This document shows positions 1 to 11,879 of a stretch of DNA of 64,000 bases, in pieces. The number at the start of each line of letters is the position of its first letter. Position 1 is the stretch's first letter. The stretch is taken from the NCBI RefSeq assembly GCF_016097555.1, contig NW_024532768.1, positions 62,001-126,000 of the forward strand, written 5' to 3'. Origin of the DNA: Gigantopelta aegis (lineage: Eukaryota; Mollusca; Gastropoda; Neomphalida; Peltospiridae). Made by a program: the position numbers and the translations under genes. The notes under the pieces were generated by a model that saw nothing but the letters and a program-made list of their open reading frames with translations, had not been told where the DNA came from and ran no database searches.

Positions 1-1190
1 GTTTGGGTGAAGCTGGTCCACACGTGTATAAAACATGGCATTATTTTTGATAATTTTATTCCACAGGCATTAAAGAGTGATGACCCACAGTCACCTGCAT
101 ACATTCAAGTGTTTTTTTATTTACATCATCTCCACTCAAGAGGAAGGCTATTCATGATTTATTGAGGTACGAGGCAAAGAAACGAAGGGAGCAACACAAG
201 GCTGAATTAGAACACGATGAAAAGAAAGATTTAACTGAAGTCATGCCGAATGCATACAACCTAGTAATACTGTGAGTATTGGTATACAGACTGATTTGAC
301 TATGAATGATATAGCGTTTAGAGGAGGATTATCAGTGTAGAATAGATGAAACCACTAATCAGAAGAAAGTGGTGAAAGGATATCCATCAGTAGATGACTT
401 TAGTGGAAGTGAGAAAATCCTTTGTTTCTACACTGGAATCAGTAGTTTTTACTGTATTAATGCGCAATATTTAATCTAGTGAGTGCTGGCATTCCTGACA
501 AAGGGATTTGTAAACTGTCTAAGTTTGAGTATTTTACTTTGGTGCTGATGAAACTGAGATTGCATGCCAACATGTGACCTAACTTTCCGATTTGGTATCA
601 GTGAATCAAACTGTATTAAGAATATTGTTAATGGATAGAGGCAATGGATATTAGGTTATCGTTTTTGATTACCTGGCCAGACAGAGAAGCATTTTGCAAA
701 GAACAATGCCATTCTGTTTCCATCCGAATTATGGGTTAAAGGTCACCTCCCTTATAGAGTGCTTTGACTGTTTATTGAGAAACCATCTGATCTTTTTGCT
801 AAGTCGTGCCATGGTCACAGTATAAAACGAGCACAACACTGCAAAGTACTTGATAAGCATTACACCACAAGGAGTCATCAGCTTTATTCAAAATGGATGG
901 AGGTGGTAGGGCTTCTGATAAGTACATTGTTGAAAATTCTGGTTATCTAAATTTCCTACTTCCTGGAGATGTTGTTCTAGCAGACAGAGGATTTGATGTT
1001 GCTGACTCACTTGCATTGTTTTGAGCTACACTAGATATACCAGCATTCACTAGAGGACCCGATCAAATTATCACCAGCTGATGTGGAAGCAACAAGAAAG
1101 GTAGCCAATGTTAGAATACACGTTGAGAGAATAATTGGTTCTGTTCGTCAACGTTATCAATTCTTTCAGCTACAGGAATGCTAACAAAAG
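1..1190 (+). pseudogene. THAP-DDE4 transposase (3' part, start off window)
   Basis: A splice acceptor near 66 leads into the end of a THAP zinc-finger domain (ALKSDDPQSPAYI...) and then a basic charged linker around 130-240. The DDE_Tnp_4 core follows: an FYTGISSF-type segment near 425, [17 protein letters not shown] at 971-1022 holding a catalytic Asp, and [20 protein letters not shown] at 1112-1173 holding the terminal catalytic Glu region typical of this family. The product would bind element ends and cut DNA in the nucleus. The frame is broken several times by one-base shifts and stops, so as written it is not translatable; part of this may be sequence error. It is convergent with the YqaJ gene. 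Confidence 0.8.
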
Positions 1191-1418
1191 AATTAGTGTC
1201 TCATAAAACACACAGTGGTTGTATTATTTTGGACTCTGTCGTTAGAGTATGCTGTTCCTTAACAATGTTGTTGAAGGTGTCGTCCCTTTTGTTTAATTTA
1301 TATACAATGCATGTATATTTTGGATCATCTCAACATTTCATATCATTCTTTCTTGATCAATTATATAGCTCTAAGCAAATAAATTATAAAAATGATATCT
1401 TGTCAACAAGATATAATT

Positions 1419-3477
1419 CTAAAATATATTGTGATGTAACATAGAGAAATGAAACTGAAAGGAATATAAAAAAAAGAGGAGCAAACATATATAACAGGGT
1501 AAGTCCATTGTAAGTAATAACATAAAGGGGTAAAATATTTGAAGTGGACTTCCTGCCATTATATTCATGGCATGACATGTAGGACAGAACCATTTCCCAT
1601 GTGGAATAGTAGAGACCGTCATCCCTACACACTGCAAGTGAAACCATTTGATATAGCATGATTTTACTGTCATAGCCAACCATTTCCCCCTTTTTTTTCT
1701 TTGCAGTAGCACCATCTCCCATGATCTTCCTCTTGTTGCTGTTCCTGTCCTTGAGAAGGAATAGTAGTTTGCTTTCGTGTGTATACCACTTTCCCGGCAA
1801 TTCTGGTGAACACACATTCTCCAAAAATTTAGTGGTAACAGGGATTGCTGACTCGATAAGGAATCATTTTGATTAATTCGTTCTACAAACAGTTTGACCA
1901 AACAATGAAGTCACAATAGTACCTCTTGGTGACATAAAGTTTGTAACTGGCATTGATAATAATAAGCATGGTTAGTGTCAGACTGAAAGTACCATCAGGG
2001 TGCTTCTTTAAGCAGAAACTGCGCAAAACGATCAGCTGTGCTTTCAAAATGTGCTTCCTGACAGCACAGAGGACACTTTATTTCTACAAGTCCTTGGCCA
2101 CAGCATTCGCAATCAAACAACAAAAAAGCATCAGAGAAGCACCAAAAAGGGATGTTCAACACTAACATAGAAGCCACATGAGATAGGATTAGACCATGAT
2201 GGGTTTGGGCATTTTTCACTTTATATGACTGAAAGAGCTTCCATTTCATGCTCACAAACCCATTTAGTTGCTTCATTGAAAAAGCGTGCACGTCTGGGTA
2301 GCAAATACTACTCAGCAATGACAGAGATGGTTGATGGGGGTCTGTGTGAATTACCTGCCTAAATCGAGAAGCAGTGATTCTTCCAGCTCTATAACGAAAC
2401 CAATGTTTTGATCTTGATTGATTAATGGTCATCTGAGCTAGTCTTTCAACTTTATCTTTAGTTACCTCCTCCATGGTGAAATCAGCACCCATTTCCATTA
2501 ACTCTGTATAACTTTGGTTAAATTACTCGGATCATAAATGCTTGGCAAAAAGTTGTGGTAGATGGTCACTCATCATTGTAACAAATTGCTCATTATATGG
2601 CTTTATCAGAGATAAAACCAATGGCAATTTTGTGATTTCTTTTGCTATTTCTTTGAAGAAATTTCCTTCTCTAGGTGGTTGGTGTTTGAATGTAGTTGGC
2701 GGCTGCACTACTTTGTTGTGACTGCTGATCTTCTCTTTTTGGCAGTTTTTAGGGGTACTGAAATTAATTTGGCTCAGTTTTAAAAATGGGATGTTCTCCG
2801 TTGGTGTTGGCATAAGCCAAGTATTTTCTTTTGAAGTACATGTGGCACTCATGTTAACATGGACAGCAGCTTCTACCCAATAAAGAACAGCCCCTATGTG
2901 AGAACATGTCTCAGCCATGCACGTACAATGAGCCACTATGACTGCCCCATTTCTCTTAATTAATACCCATGGATGCAGTGGAGGCTTGTTTGAGGCATAG
3001 CTGTGCCTCACTTTACCCAAAATCAAGATGATTTCTTCCTCAGAGTATGTCTTCCATTCAACTTCCAGCACCCAACCACTGGTGAAGTACTTGTAGCTCT
3101 GTAAACTTTTATAATTCTTCACCTCCTCAAACGATACAAAACTAGTTGTATGAAGAAGGTAGAAACACAATATCTGGGTAGCTATAATGACAATTAAAAC
3201 ATAAAATTGATGGTAATGAAGATCTCACAAGGAAGAGCCACTTACCCTAGTGTTGGCAACTGAGCCATGTCTTTGGTGAACTCATTCTTCTTCATTAGAT
3301 AAGGATCCTCATTTCTTATGCAAGCTATTTTTTCGCAATATCTTGCTTTCATTTTGCCATCTAATCTATAGAAGTAGTCTGAGTACGGGGAAGCTTGTGT
3401 CATTCCTTTTTTACCAACTCAGGCAAGGTGTAACTGTCTAGCTGAATAGATAACGTGGGCAGCTGAATCTTTGCCAT
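1419..3477 (-). pseudogene. SWIM zinc finger / YqaJ-like nuclease with C-terminal PHD finger, transposon-encoded
   Basis: The likely ATG is at 3477 (MAKIQLPTLSIQLDSYTL...). A first exon ends with LPTLG and a GTAAGT donor near 3245. The next exon carries a SWIM motif around 2860-2945 (CTCMAETCSHIGAVLYWVEA, the CxC...CxH pattern). YqaJ-fold blocks follow at 2400-2060: WFRYRAGRITASRFRQV, a HHGLILSHVAS segment, and CCGQGLVEIKCP, which holds the ExK catalytic pair. Downstream, 1560-1700 encodes IKWFHLQCVGM and GKWFCPTC, the second half of a PHD finger. YqaJ is a lambda-exonuclease-like fold. Frames change several times. The C-terminal stop is not certain; I set the end at the PHD region. Confidence 0.8.
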
Positions 3478-3515
3478 ACAGAAGTAACGTGACGTCATAT
3501 TTGTGACGTCGATGC
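3478..3515 (-). promoter_or_regulatory. Paired CRE-like sites upstream of the SWIM/YqaJ gene
   Basis: A perfect TGACGTCA palindrome at 3490-3497 and a TGACGTC at 3504-3510 lie 13-33 bp upstream of the proposed ATG. This is the CREB/ATF consensus. Function is inferred from position only. Confidence 0.35.
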
Positions 3516-4076
3516 AAGCGCTCTATACTGTATGCAGCTTGAGCAAGTTAAGAGAGACTGCTCTCTCTATCTTCGATAACTTAGAAATTACTTTCTAAAC
3601 TTAATTATTAACATATACATATGCACTCAAAGGGAAAAAATGACATTATAAAACCAAAGGAAAAAGGTAACAATACACTGAAAGATCATGTTTAGATCAT
3701 TAATAAACACCACTCAACACATTAATCAACATTTAAAACAGCATACATTTTAGAGTACAACAGCAAAGAAACTATTCAAACGAAATGATTCACTAAACCA
3801 CAAAAAAAATTCAATGCATGTACTATATTAAATCAATGAACTGTTGGGCTTGAGCCCTTACAATAATATAGGATGTGATACAAAAAATATATTTTAACAA
3901 AACAACAAACCTTAAAATAATGTGTAGAACAGAGAACTGCCAATTAACAAGTATTCAACAAAGAATCTGATAATAAGTAAAATAATTACACAGAAAGTAC
4001 ATGATAGGACACACATAGAATGAATTTGTTCCAAGACAATGATTAAAAAGTAATAATCGAAGTTACCTTGTGTCAT
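3516..4076. other. AT-rich spacer between two transposon genes
   Basis: I see no coding signal, repeat or RNA here. It is A-rich on plus and lies between the start of the SWIM/YqaJ gene and the end of the MADF-BESS gene. Confidence 0.5.
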
Positions 4077-4640
4077 TTAATTAATACTGTAATCAGAAAA
4101 AGTTGAAAGATTCATAGATGTACTTGTAGCTTGATCTGGGAATTCTATATCTGTCAAAATTTGCTGGATATGTAGCTTAGCAATTGCTTTTTGTCTGGGA
4201 GTAAGCCGACATAGAACAGCTGCAACTTGTTTTCCAAAAAGTTCCTGTTTCAGCTTGTTGCCACTGTTGTGCATTTCTTTGTTGAATGTCTTTGAGACTT
4301 CTTAGGAGGCTTCATCCACCTCATCACTTTTACTTACCTTCCTTTTTTTAGCTGGTTGGAGAGAGATACTAGTTGATGGAGTTATTGGATGGTTGGTAAT
4401 ACTAATTGATGGGGAAGGCAAAGTAGACTCTTCATTTGTAGCTCTTGAGGAATTTCTTCAGAGCATGGCAATACAATGGTTTCACTATCATTTATCTCAA
4501 GTTCATTGCTGTATTTAAAACCACATTAAATTATATAATCTAATGTTACATTTTGATTACCTTTGTCCATTCTCTGTATCAACCAGAGTTTGAAATGTTT
4601 TCAGAGTCCTTGGAAAAGTTGGTATCTGTTTCTATGTAAT

Positions 4641-4854
4641 TGTGATATCCTCTCAACTCTTTAACACTTACGTTTTGTTTGTAATTATGTTAGTTAGTAT
4701 CTCTACTGTAAATTGGTGCTAATTGTGTTAATAGTTTGTCACTTAGCTCTTTTGTTTATTGTTGTTGATTTTGTATAAATAGGATTTAGTTTTTACTTGT
4801 ACTAGAGTTTCATTCTATCCATTAAAATTATTTCAACTTAACTTAAATACTACA
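4641..4854 (+). repeat. 5' LTR of Gypsy element 1
   Basis: Begins tgtgatatcc and ends aaatactaca. It aligns along its whole length with 11139-11362. A TATAAATAGG-like promoter lies near 4775-4785, matching the usual Gypsy U3/R layout. Confidence 0.93.
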
Positions 4855-7800
4855 ATTGGCGACGAGGGTGGTGGATTTTTGCTATATCATGGCAACATTA
4901 CAGTTCGGAACTCTTAAAGAATTTAACTCAAATGAGGGATCAATCGCCTCATACCTGGAAACCGTGTTGACCTTTACTTTACTGCAAACTCTGTTCCAGG
5001 GGACAAGCAAGTTCCCATTCTTCTGACCTGGTATTGGTACGTCTACGTATAATCTTCTCAGTGATCTTCGTACTCCATCTCCGCCCCGCACCAAGTTCCC
5101 TGGCCGAGATCTTAGATGTTCTACGGAAGCATTTTGAACCAAAGAGAGCCATCATAGCTGAACGGTATCACTTTCACAAACGTAATCAAGCCGTGGGGGG
5201 AATCTATTGCTGATTTTGACGCTGCTCTACGCAAGCTAGCGACTAACTCTAAATTCGGGGACTACCTAGAGGATGCTCTTCGTGACCGATTCATATGTGG
5301 GCTGAGTAACGAAACGATACGGCAACGTTTACTTTCCGAGCCTGACCTCACTCTCACCAAAGCGATGGAACTGCGCAAGGTATGGAAGCCGCTGAACGTA
5401 ACTCCAAATCGCTTAAAGGCACCAAGTTCGCCGTTAGAAAACTTTGTGGCAAACCTCCCTCCTCAACCTAAAGACGCAACAACCGTGTTACTGATGTGGG
5501 AAGTCAAATCACTCACCTATGGATTGTAAATTCAAGGACGTTGAATGTCATTCATGTGGAAAGAAAGGCCATATTGCCCCAGTTTGCCGAACTAAACATC
5601 AGAAACGGACCAACGCAGCACTGGACGAATTAAGAAACCTTTCACAGCCAATGTTGTGAATGAGGAAAGCATCGACGCTACCAACTCGATAGTGATGAAC
5701 ACTATTTATTTAAGCTGCGGTAATCATCCTCCCATCCAATGGAAGTAACCGTGACTGTCGAAGACAAACCACTTGTTATGGAGGTAGACACCGGCACCGC
5801 CGTATCTATCATCTCAGAAGCAAACTCAAACGAAATTATTTCCACATCTGAAATTACATAAGTCCAAGGTTGTCCTGAAGACACACGGACAAACTTATAC
5901 AAGTTAAGGGACAAATTAGTGTCCACGTTAGCTACAAAAGGACAGACTTCACCTCTAAAACTGGTGTGGTTAATGGCGCTGGTCCAAACCTCTTTGGAAG
6001 GAACTGGCTGAAGTACATCGACTGGACTGGCACAGAATTGCCACAGTACAGCCTGGGTCCTAAGGAATGCAAGCTCTGTTGCAACAGCATTCAAACATCT
6101 TTAAAGATGAGCTAGGAACTGTCAATTCATACAAGGTAACTCTTCACATCAAACCCGAAGCCACACCGAAATTTTTCAAAACCTCATCCTGTCCCATTTG
6201 CAATTAAAGGTGCTGTAGGAAAGGAACTGGATCGACTGGAACAACAAGGAATAATCAGGAAGGTCAACCACAGTGACTGGGCTGCACCTATGTTGTAGTG
6301 CCTAAGAAAGACGGAAGGTTCCGCCTATGTGGTGACTACAAGGTCACAATAAACCAAGCTCTCAGTAGACCAGTACCCACTTCCCAAGCCTGAAGATTTG
6401 TTTGCTACATTAGCAAATGGAAAACATTTTACCAAGTTAGATCTTTCACAAGCTACTTACAGCTAGCACTGGCGGAAGATTCTATGAAGTATGTCACAAC
6501 AAACACACACCAAGGTCTATACCAATTCACTAGATTACCATTTGGAATTGCATCAGCACCAGCTATTTTTCAGAGGCTAATGGATAAGATCCTACATGGA
6601 CTGCCAGGAGTCATTTGTTATATTGATGACATATTAATCACAGGAAAAGATGACGAAGAACATCTTCGACATTTAGCAGCTGTGCTAAACAGATTAGAAG
6701 AGCACAATTTCAGACTTAAGAAGGACAAATGTCACTTCCTTATACCCTCTGTTGAGTATCTTGGACATCAAATCGATCAAGAAGGAATTCATGCAGTACC
6801 TAGCAAAGTGGAAGCCATCACCAACGCTCCACCACCTACTAATGTCCAAGAACTTCTGTCATTTCTTGGCTTACTCAATTACTACGGAAAATTTATTCAA
6901 AGTCTCTCAAGTATTTTATACCCACTCAACAGTCTGCTTCGTGCAAATCAAAAGTGGAAATGGACTGACGAATGCACAAAAGCATTTAAAGAAGCCAAAA
7001 GACAATTAGGTTGCCATTAGGCGTGATCCCATTCTTAGCAAGATTGTTGATTATGTGAGGAGGGGATGGCCAAAGCAAGTACCAGATAATATTCGACCAT
7101 TTCAATCAAAACAAGAAGAAATTACTATTGAAAGTGGATGCCTACTATGGAGTATTCGTGTCATTATTCCAAAAAGATTACAAGATCAAATTCTACAGAC
7201 ACTTCACCAGAACCACCCAGGAGTCACTAGAATGAAAGCTATAGCTAGAAGTTACATGTGGTGGTTGGGAATTGACAAGGATATTGAGAATTTAGCAAAG
7301 TCATGTCTTCCTTGCCTTGAAAACAAATCACAACCTGCTGCTGCACCTTTACACCCGTGGATCTGGCCTACCACACCATGGAAAAGAATTCACATCGATT
7401 TTGCAGGTCCTTTCCTGGACAAGATGTCCTGGTAGTGGTGGATGCACACCTCAAAAATGCCCAGAAGTAATTCAAATGCCTTCAAAACCTCTTTCAAAAA
7501 CTATTGAAGCACTCAGGAATCTCTTTGCAAAAGTACGCTCTCCTAGAACAATTAGTATCTGACAATGGACCACAGTTCACGTCTGAAGAATTTACTGAGT
7601 TTATGAAAGTTAATGGAATAACCCTTTCGCGCATGCGCATAATGCAAGTAATTACTGCCAACGCACGAGTATTTTCAGGGTTGGAGTGGTTGCGTTTCAG
7701 CTCTTGTATCATCTCTAAACTGTCTCCTAGAAGTTTAGCTGTTTCAAGTTTGCTTCAATATGGATACCTGGATGTTTGTTCTTCTAAAGATGGTGTATTC

Positions 7801-8269
7801 GTCGTCTACAAGGTAAGCATTATGTTATAAATACGCACACATTGTAAATGACGTATAAAGCATCTTTCAAGAGTCCCCATGTTTCTTTATTTGAAATAGA
7901 CTTAGATGATAGTAGAAATGAGTGGAATGTTTCTTATTTCTTCGTTGCAGTGTGTTTTTTTGCGTTGTAGTACTAGTTCTTTGAGTGGGCGTGGCCTTCT
8001 GTTTTTGGAATGTACTTATCTTGTGGTTGTAAAATAGAGCAATTAGGCATTTTGAGGATAGTGAAATAGGTGATCACTTGCTACAGTGTAAAGTTATTAG
8101 ATGAACAAAAAGCTTTCGCCTTAGTATGTTGCTTTTGTCAGTAGCAAGACATGTGAAGCTTCTAGTAAGATGTATCGTAATTACAAACCACAATTGCAAG
8201 ACAATAATAATACAATGCAATACAACACAGTACAAACAGTGACAAGTAAGTAATATTTATATAGTTTAT

Positions 8270-10236
8270 TTATGTAGCTAAATGATAATTAACAAGTTCG
8301 TGGTAACGTTCAAAACAAATGTCAGGGTGTAATGGTGGATTGTGTGTGCATGTTTTACAATAAAAGATAGTGTCATGTCTTTGTCCTCTTTTAGCATTGG
8401 TTGCATACAATACACCTACGTCTTGACTGTCCTCGTTCAATATAATGTCGTCCCTCGAACCTCTCCTCCAACCTGGTAGGCCGCATGAGCTGTCGTCTTA
8501 CATCTCCTACAGGCAACCCCTCACACAATCCAACTACCAGCTTACGCCAATAGTCAGAATGTGACAAATGATTTGAGGAAGTTGCCTTATAGAGGATATA
8601 AGAATTCACAAGGCTGACCTCCAGCAACCAGAACATGAGCTTCCTCCACCACTTGATACTCCTCCTTCAAATGAATAGTAACATCCATACTGATCAGCTA
8701 TATCAACTCCACCCATGCTCTGGTTGTACTTGTCAACAACCAGAGGTTTCTCCCTGGTTTCTCCACGGTGACCTCGAACTGTCGTCATTGACCCCTGATA
8801 GACAGTGGAGATCATTACTGTCGGCTTCCCTTTGTCCCTCCATGCCAACACCAATTTCTCTCCATCTCTCCACGCCTTAGTTTCTCCCTTGTTCAATTTG
8901 AAACTTTTGCCTCTTACCACACTTGGAAGCTGTTGCCGAGTCCTAACAAATGTCCCAGTGTAACCAGTGTTACACCTCTCTAGCTCATCAACCAAAGGGA
9001 CACTAGAATAGAGCCGGTCAGCATAAATATGATGACCCTTGTGAAGATAATTTTCAACAAGAGCCAACACTATCTGGGTGAGGCTTGGGAGTTCAGGGTT
9101 ACAATTTGACAGATATATGTCCTTTGTCTCACCTCCAGTGTACGGGATTATATTGAGAATAAACCCTGTAGCACTATCAGCAAGAACAAAGGACTTGAGG
9201 CCCCATTTAATCGGTTTCAGTGGACAAGATTGGGCAAAAACCAACCCTACCCTTGAAACCAACCATTGTTTCATCCACTGAAAATCTCACATCCAGGGTA
9301 GAAAACACTCTGGAATGTTGTAAGCAGTTGATCGAGAAGAGGCTTAACTTTGTCAATTCGTCGTAGTCTTGTTGATGTTGTGTCTTCTCGTAGATGTAAC
9401 ATCCAGAAGATTTCTTCAAATCGGTTACGTGGAAGAACATCATGAAAGAATGGTATATAACTCTCCCATGATGTCTTCCAATAGCTAGCTCGTTCCGGGC
9501 AGTGCATTACCCCCATGTTTATAATAACCGCCAGGACCGCCTTCATCTCTTCTGTGGTGACTGGTCTCCACTTCACCCATCTGGATTTTGGAGTTAATTT
9601 CCACCTCTCTCCTTCTCAGCAATAACATTACCAGCATACTCATTTGTACCATCAACAAGCATCTGAATTATTACGTCATTAAAGAAAAGAGAAAAGAAAT
9701 CCAGTGGGAAGAGTCTGCTGATAGTGAAATTTTTGGTCCTGGCTGTTCCACGAATGGGATAGCTGTTGGTGGAATGTCAGCTTGGAGGTCATCCACTGGT
9801 ATCCACGGTTCAGCTCCATCACCTCCTTTCCCGTTACTACTACAACCACCTCGTCCCCTAACACCACTGTAACAACCACCTCGTCCTCTACCACAACCTC
9901 CACGTCCCCTGCCACGCCTATCATGACCTCCACGTACACTTCCACTACCACTTACTATTACAGGTAAGTTTTATAATGATAATACAATATATTGCAAAGT
10001 AATTTTTATCTTACCATTTAATTGTTCTTTTTCAGTCTCATCAACCACAACAATATTATCAGCTACTACATCAATTTCATCATCTATATATATATATAAT
10101 TTTTTGCTTTATGAAATAAATTATAATTAAATATTATAATACCTAAGTCTTCATCAAAAATGTCACTAAAATCACTCTCATCATCATCACTAAACAGCCT
10201 TACAATAACATCTTCTGTGGTCAACTTATCATCCAT
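8270..10236 (-). pseudogene. piggyBac transposase, multi-exon, frameshifted
   Basis: ATG at 10236 gives MDDKLTTEDVIVRLFSDDDE, an acidic N-terminus. Two small exons (to about 10143, and 10087-10012) join in phase, the second being EIDVVADNIVVVDETEKEQL. A third exon begins near 9949 with an Arg-Gly-rich stretch (RGRGRGGCGRGRGGC), then EPWIPVDDLQADIPPTAIPF. The DDE_Tnp_1_7 domain follows: WRPVTTEEMKAVLAVIINMG (9570), DVRFSVDETMVGFKGR (9295), YADRLYSSVPLVDEL (9030), QSMGGVDIADQ (8700). The C-terminus is a Cys/His zinc region ending at the stop at 8270. At least two frameshifts interrupt it, near 9675 and in the C-terminal finger around 8400. It cuts and pastes at TTAA. Confidence 0.93.
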
Positions 10237-10420
10237 TGTCTAATGTTTTCACAGCTCCTAACTAAGGTGTTTTACGGTATAAGGGAGTGGTTTATTAAAG
10301 TAAAATTGGAAAAAAAGGTCATGTTCTGTCAAATACTGAAGTTCTGGGTAAATCGATCAACGTACGAGATGTTATATACACGAAACGCATAAATGCGTCG
10401 TCGGCGCTGGTGAACAATTA

Positions 10421-10448
10421 GCCACCGACGCATAAATGCGTCGGTGGC
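10421..10448. repeat. Perfect subterminal palindrome in the piggyBac right end
   Basis: GCCACCGACGCAT and its inverse flank AA, a 13-bp-arm palindrome 10 bp inside the right end. A partial second copy (ACGCATAAATGCGT) lies at about 10385-10398. Such subterminal repeats are often transposase-binding sites; that role is inference. Confidence 0.7.
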
Positions 10449-11138
10449 GCGTAAACGGTTAAGCATATTTGTAGTGCTCCATATCACCCCTCTACAAACG
10501 GGGTTGGCGGAAAGGTTGTTCAAACTTTCAAGAGAGCCATGAAGACTAGTGCTCAAGATGAACCAAATCTCAGTACTCGATTATCACAGTTCTTACTGGG
10601 TATCGATCAACACCGCATGCTAACACTAATGTTTCTCCTGGAGAATTATTTCTGCAACGGAAGCTTCGTACGTGTTTTTGATCTATTGAAACCTAACATT
10701 GAATCTGTCATAAACACAAAACAGAGCAACCAGAAAACTCATCATGATAAGCATGTCAAGCAGCGACACTTTTCAAAAGGTCAACTTGTGATGGTCAAGG
10801 ACTTTATTCTCAAGAAATGGATACCTGGAAAAATAGTGAACACTACTGGACCACTGTCTTATTCAATTCAGATTGAAAATAGAATGATAATTCGCTGTCA
10901 TGTTGATCACATCAAATCTCGTTCGGTGATTACTGTCAAATCTCCTTCACAACCTTATACCAATGATACTATGGAGTTTGATTTGTTTTCCAACACCAAG
11001 TACTGATCATTTTGAACCTACACCTACACCAGTTGTTCAACAAGAACCTGTTCAAGAACGTCGCTACCCCATTAAGGTCAAGTCGACATCCTCCTTCACG
11101 ATATCAACCAGGACTGTCGCACTTAACAGGAGAGGAAA

Positions 11139-11362
11139 TGTGATATCCTCTCAACTCTTTTCAACTCTTTAACACTTAGCTTTTGTTTGTAATTATGTTA
11201 GTTAGTATCTCTACTGTAAATTGGTGCTAATTGTGTTAATAGTTTTGTTACTTAGCTCTTTTGTTTATTGTTATTGATTTGTATAAATAGGATTTAGTTT
11301 TTACTTGTACTAGAGTTTCATTCTATCCATTAAAATTTTTTCAGCTTAACTTAAATACCACA
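11139..11362 (+). repeat. 3' LTR of Gypsy element 1
   Basis: Matches 4641-4854, about 10 bp longer because of a small internal duplication of tcaactcttt. It is followed by the gtaat target duplication. Confidence 0.93.
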
Positions 11363-11879
11363 GTAATAAATGTTTATAAGTAGTAACAGATAAAATTTAA
11401 CTTTCTCCACGGTCTGTGACAAACTGAATCTTTCAAAAAGGACATGTTGCCAAAATTTGCCCAACATGATACATACTTTGGGCCACAATCACCCACCTTT
11501 TGTAAGCTTAACTTTTTTAAGTTCTCTACAAATCTATCCCTAAGTGCTTTCCATTTCTTCATACACTCATTGATGGATAATCCTTTAACCTGATTTTTAA
11601 AAGTAGTCATGATAATACAATTCAATATAGCATGACAAAAGTGTATATTACTTCTGTTTTGTTTGTTCAGTTACCTGGCTAGCCACTTCCTTCCATGTGT
11701 TTTCTCTTGCTCTTGCATCTTTGTAGCATTTACTAGAGACTTGCCACAAGCAAGGGAAACAGTGAAACATCTTCAATAAGTTTCTCGTCTGCCATAGAAA
11801 CACGTAGTTACTGAAAATCTGATTGGCTGAACGCATTGCTTTAAACGTCAAGATAGAAATTGATTCTATCCTCGCGTTG

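Larger units (their letters stand above)
7622..10458 (-). mobile_element. piggyBac-type DNA transposon nested in the Gypsy integrase region
   Basis: The ends read CCCTTTCGCGC (left) and, inverted, CCGTTTACGCGCC (right), a piggyBac-like CCNTTT end. The right end is followed by intact TTAA (10459-10462); the left is preceded by ATAA, a TTAA that has lost one T. This is the superfamily's target site. A piggyBac transposase is encoded on minus. About 650 bp after the gene (7622-8269) and 220 bp before it show no further coding signal. Confidence 0.93.
4882..11000 (+). pseudogene. gag-pol region of Gypsy element 1 (fossil)
   Basis: A capsid-like gag region lies at about 4890-5450, with a CCHC zinc knuckle near 5510-5592 (CHSCGKKGHIAPVC). 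Protease is at about 5740-5960 and reverse transcriptase at about 6190-6760, with the FTRLPFGIASAPAIFQRLMD and VICYIDDILITGKDD blocks. The integrase region begins with an HHCC zinc-binding part at 7195-7320 and a core block SDNGPQFTSEEF at 7558-7593; integrase C-terminal sequence is found beyond the piggyBac insertion (10463-10950). The family is chromovirus-free Ty3/Gypsy by domain order. It is inactive as it stands. Confidence 0.88.
4636..11367 (+). mobile_element. Ty3/Gypsy LTR retrotransposon, broken, containing a piggyBac insertion
   Basis: Two direct LTRs, TG...CA bounded, are flanked by a perfect 5-bp target duplication gtaat (4636-4640 and 11363-11367). Just inside the 5' LTR is a primer-binding-type site (attggcgacgagg), and just before the 3' LTR is a purine tract (11127-11138). 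Gag, protease, reverse transcriptase and integrase regions follow in Gypsy order. LTRs differ by only a few percent plus small length changes, so the insertion looks fairly young. It is broken many times (on the order of ten or more) and its RNase H region is reduced. It interrupts the MADF-BESS gene. Confidence 0.93.
4077..11795 (-). pseudogene. MADF-BESS DNA-binding protein gene, split by a Gypsy insertion
   Basis: ATG at 11795 begins MADEKLIEDVSLFP, the first helix of a MADF (Myb/SANT-like) domain, continuing with VSSKCYKDARARENTWKEVA and a GTAACT donor near 11665. The second exon at 11400-11595 gives SINECMKKWKALRDRFV and CGPKYVSCW. The coding stretch then meets the Gypsy element. On the far side, 4077-4620 resumes with a Ser/Thr/Pro linker and ends with LTPRQKAIAKLHIQQILTDI, a BESS-type motif. 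MADF-BESS proteins bind DNA and proteins in the nucleus; in Harbinger-type elements a similar partner helps the transposase. Besides the insertion there are small frame shifts. A host gene is the alternative, but its start lies only about 180 bp inside a transposon end. Confidence 0.7.

Noticed and set aside
1-40. Left end of the three-gene transposon (agctggtccacacgtg resembles the right end)
   Set aside because: Only about ten bases match, no TTA site precedes it, and there is no room for the first part of the THAP domain.
8635-8880. Plus-strand open frame in the piggyBac element
   Set aside because: Shadow of the transposase coding strand.
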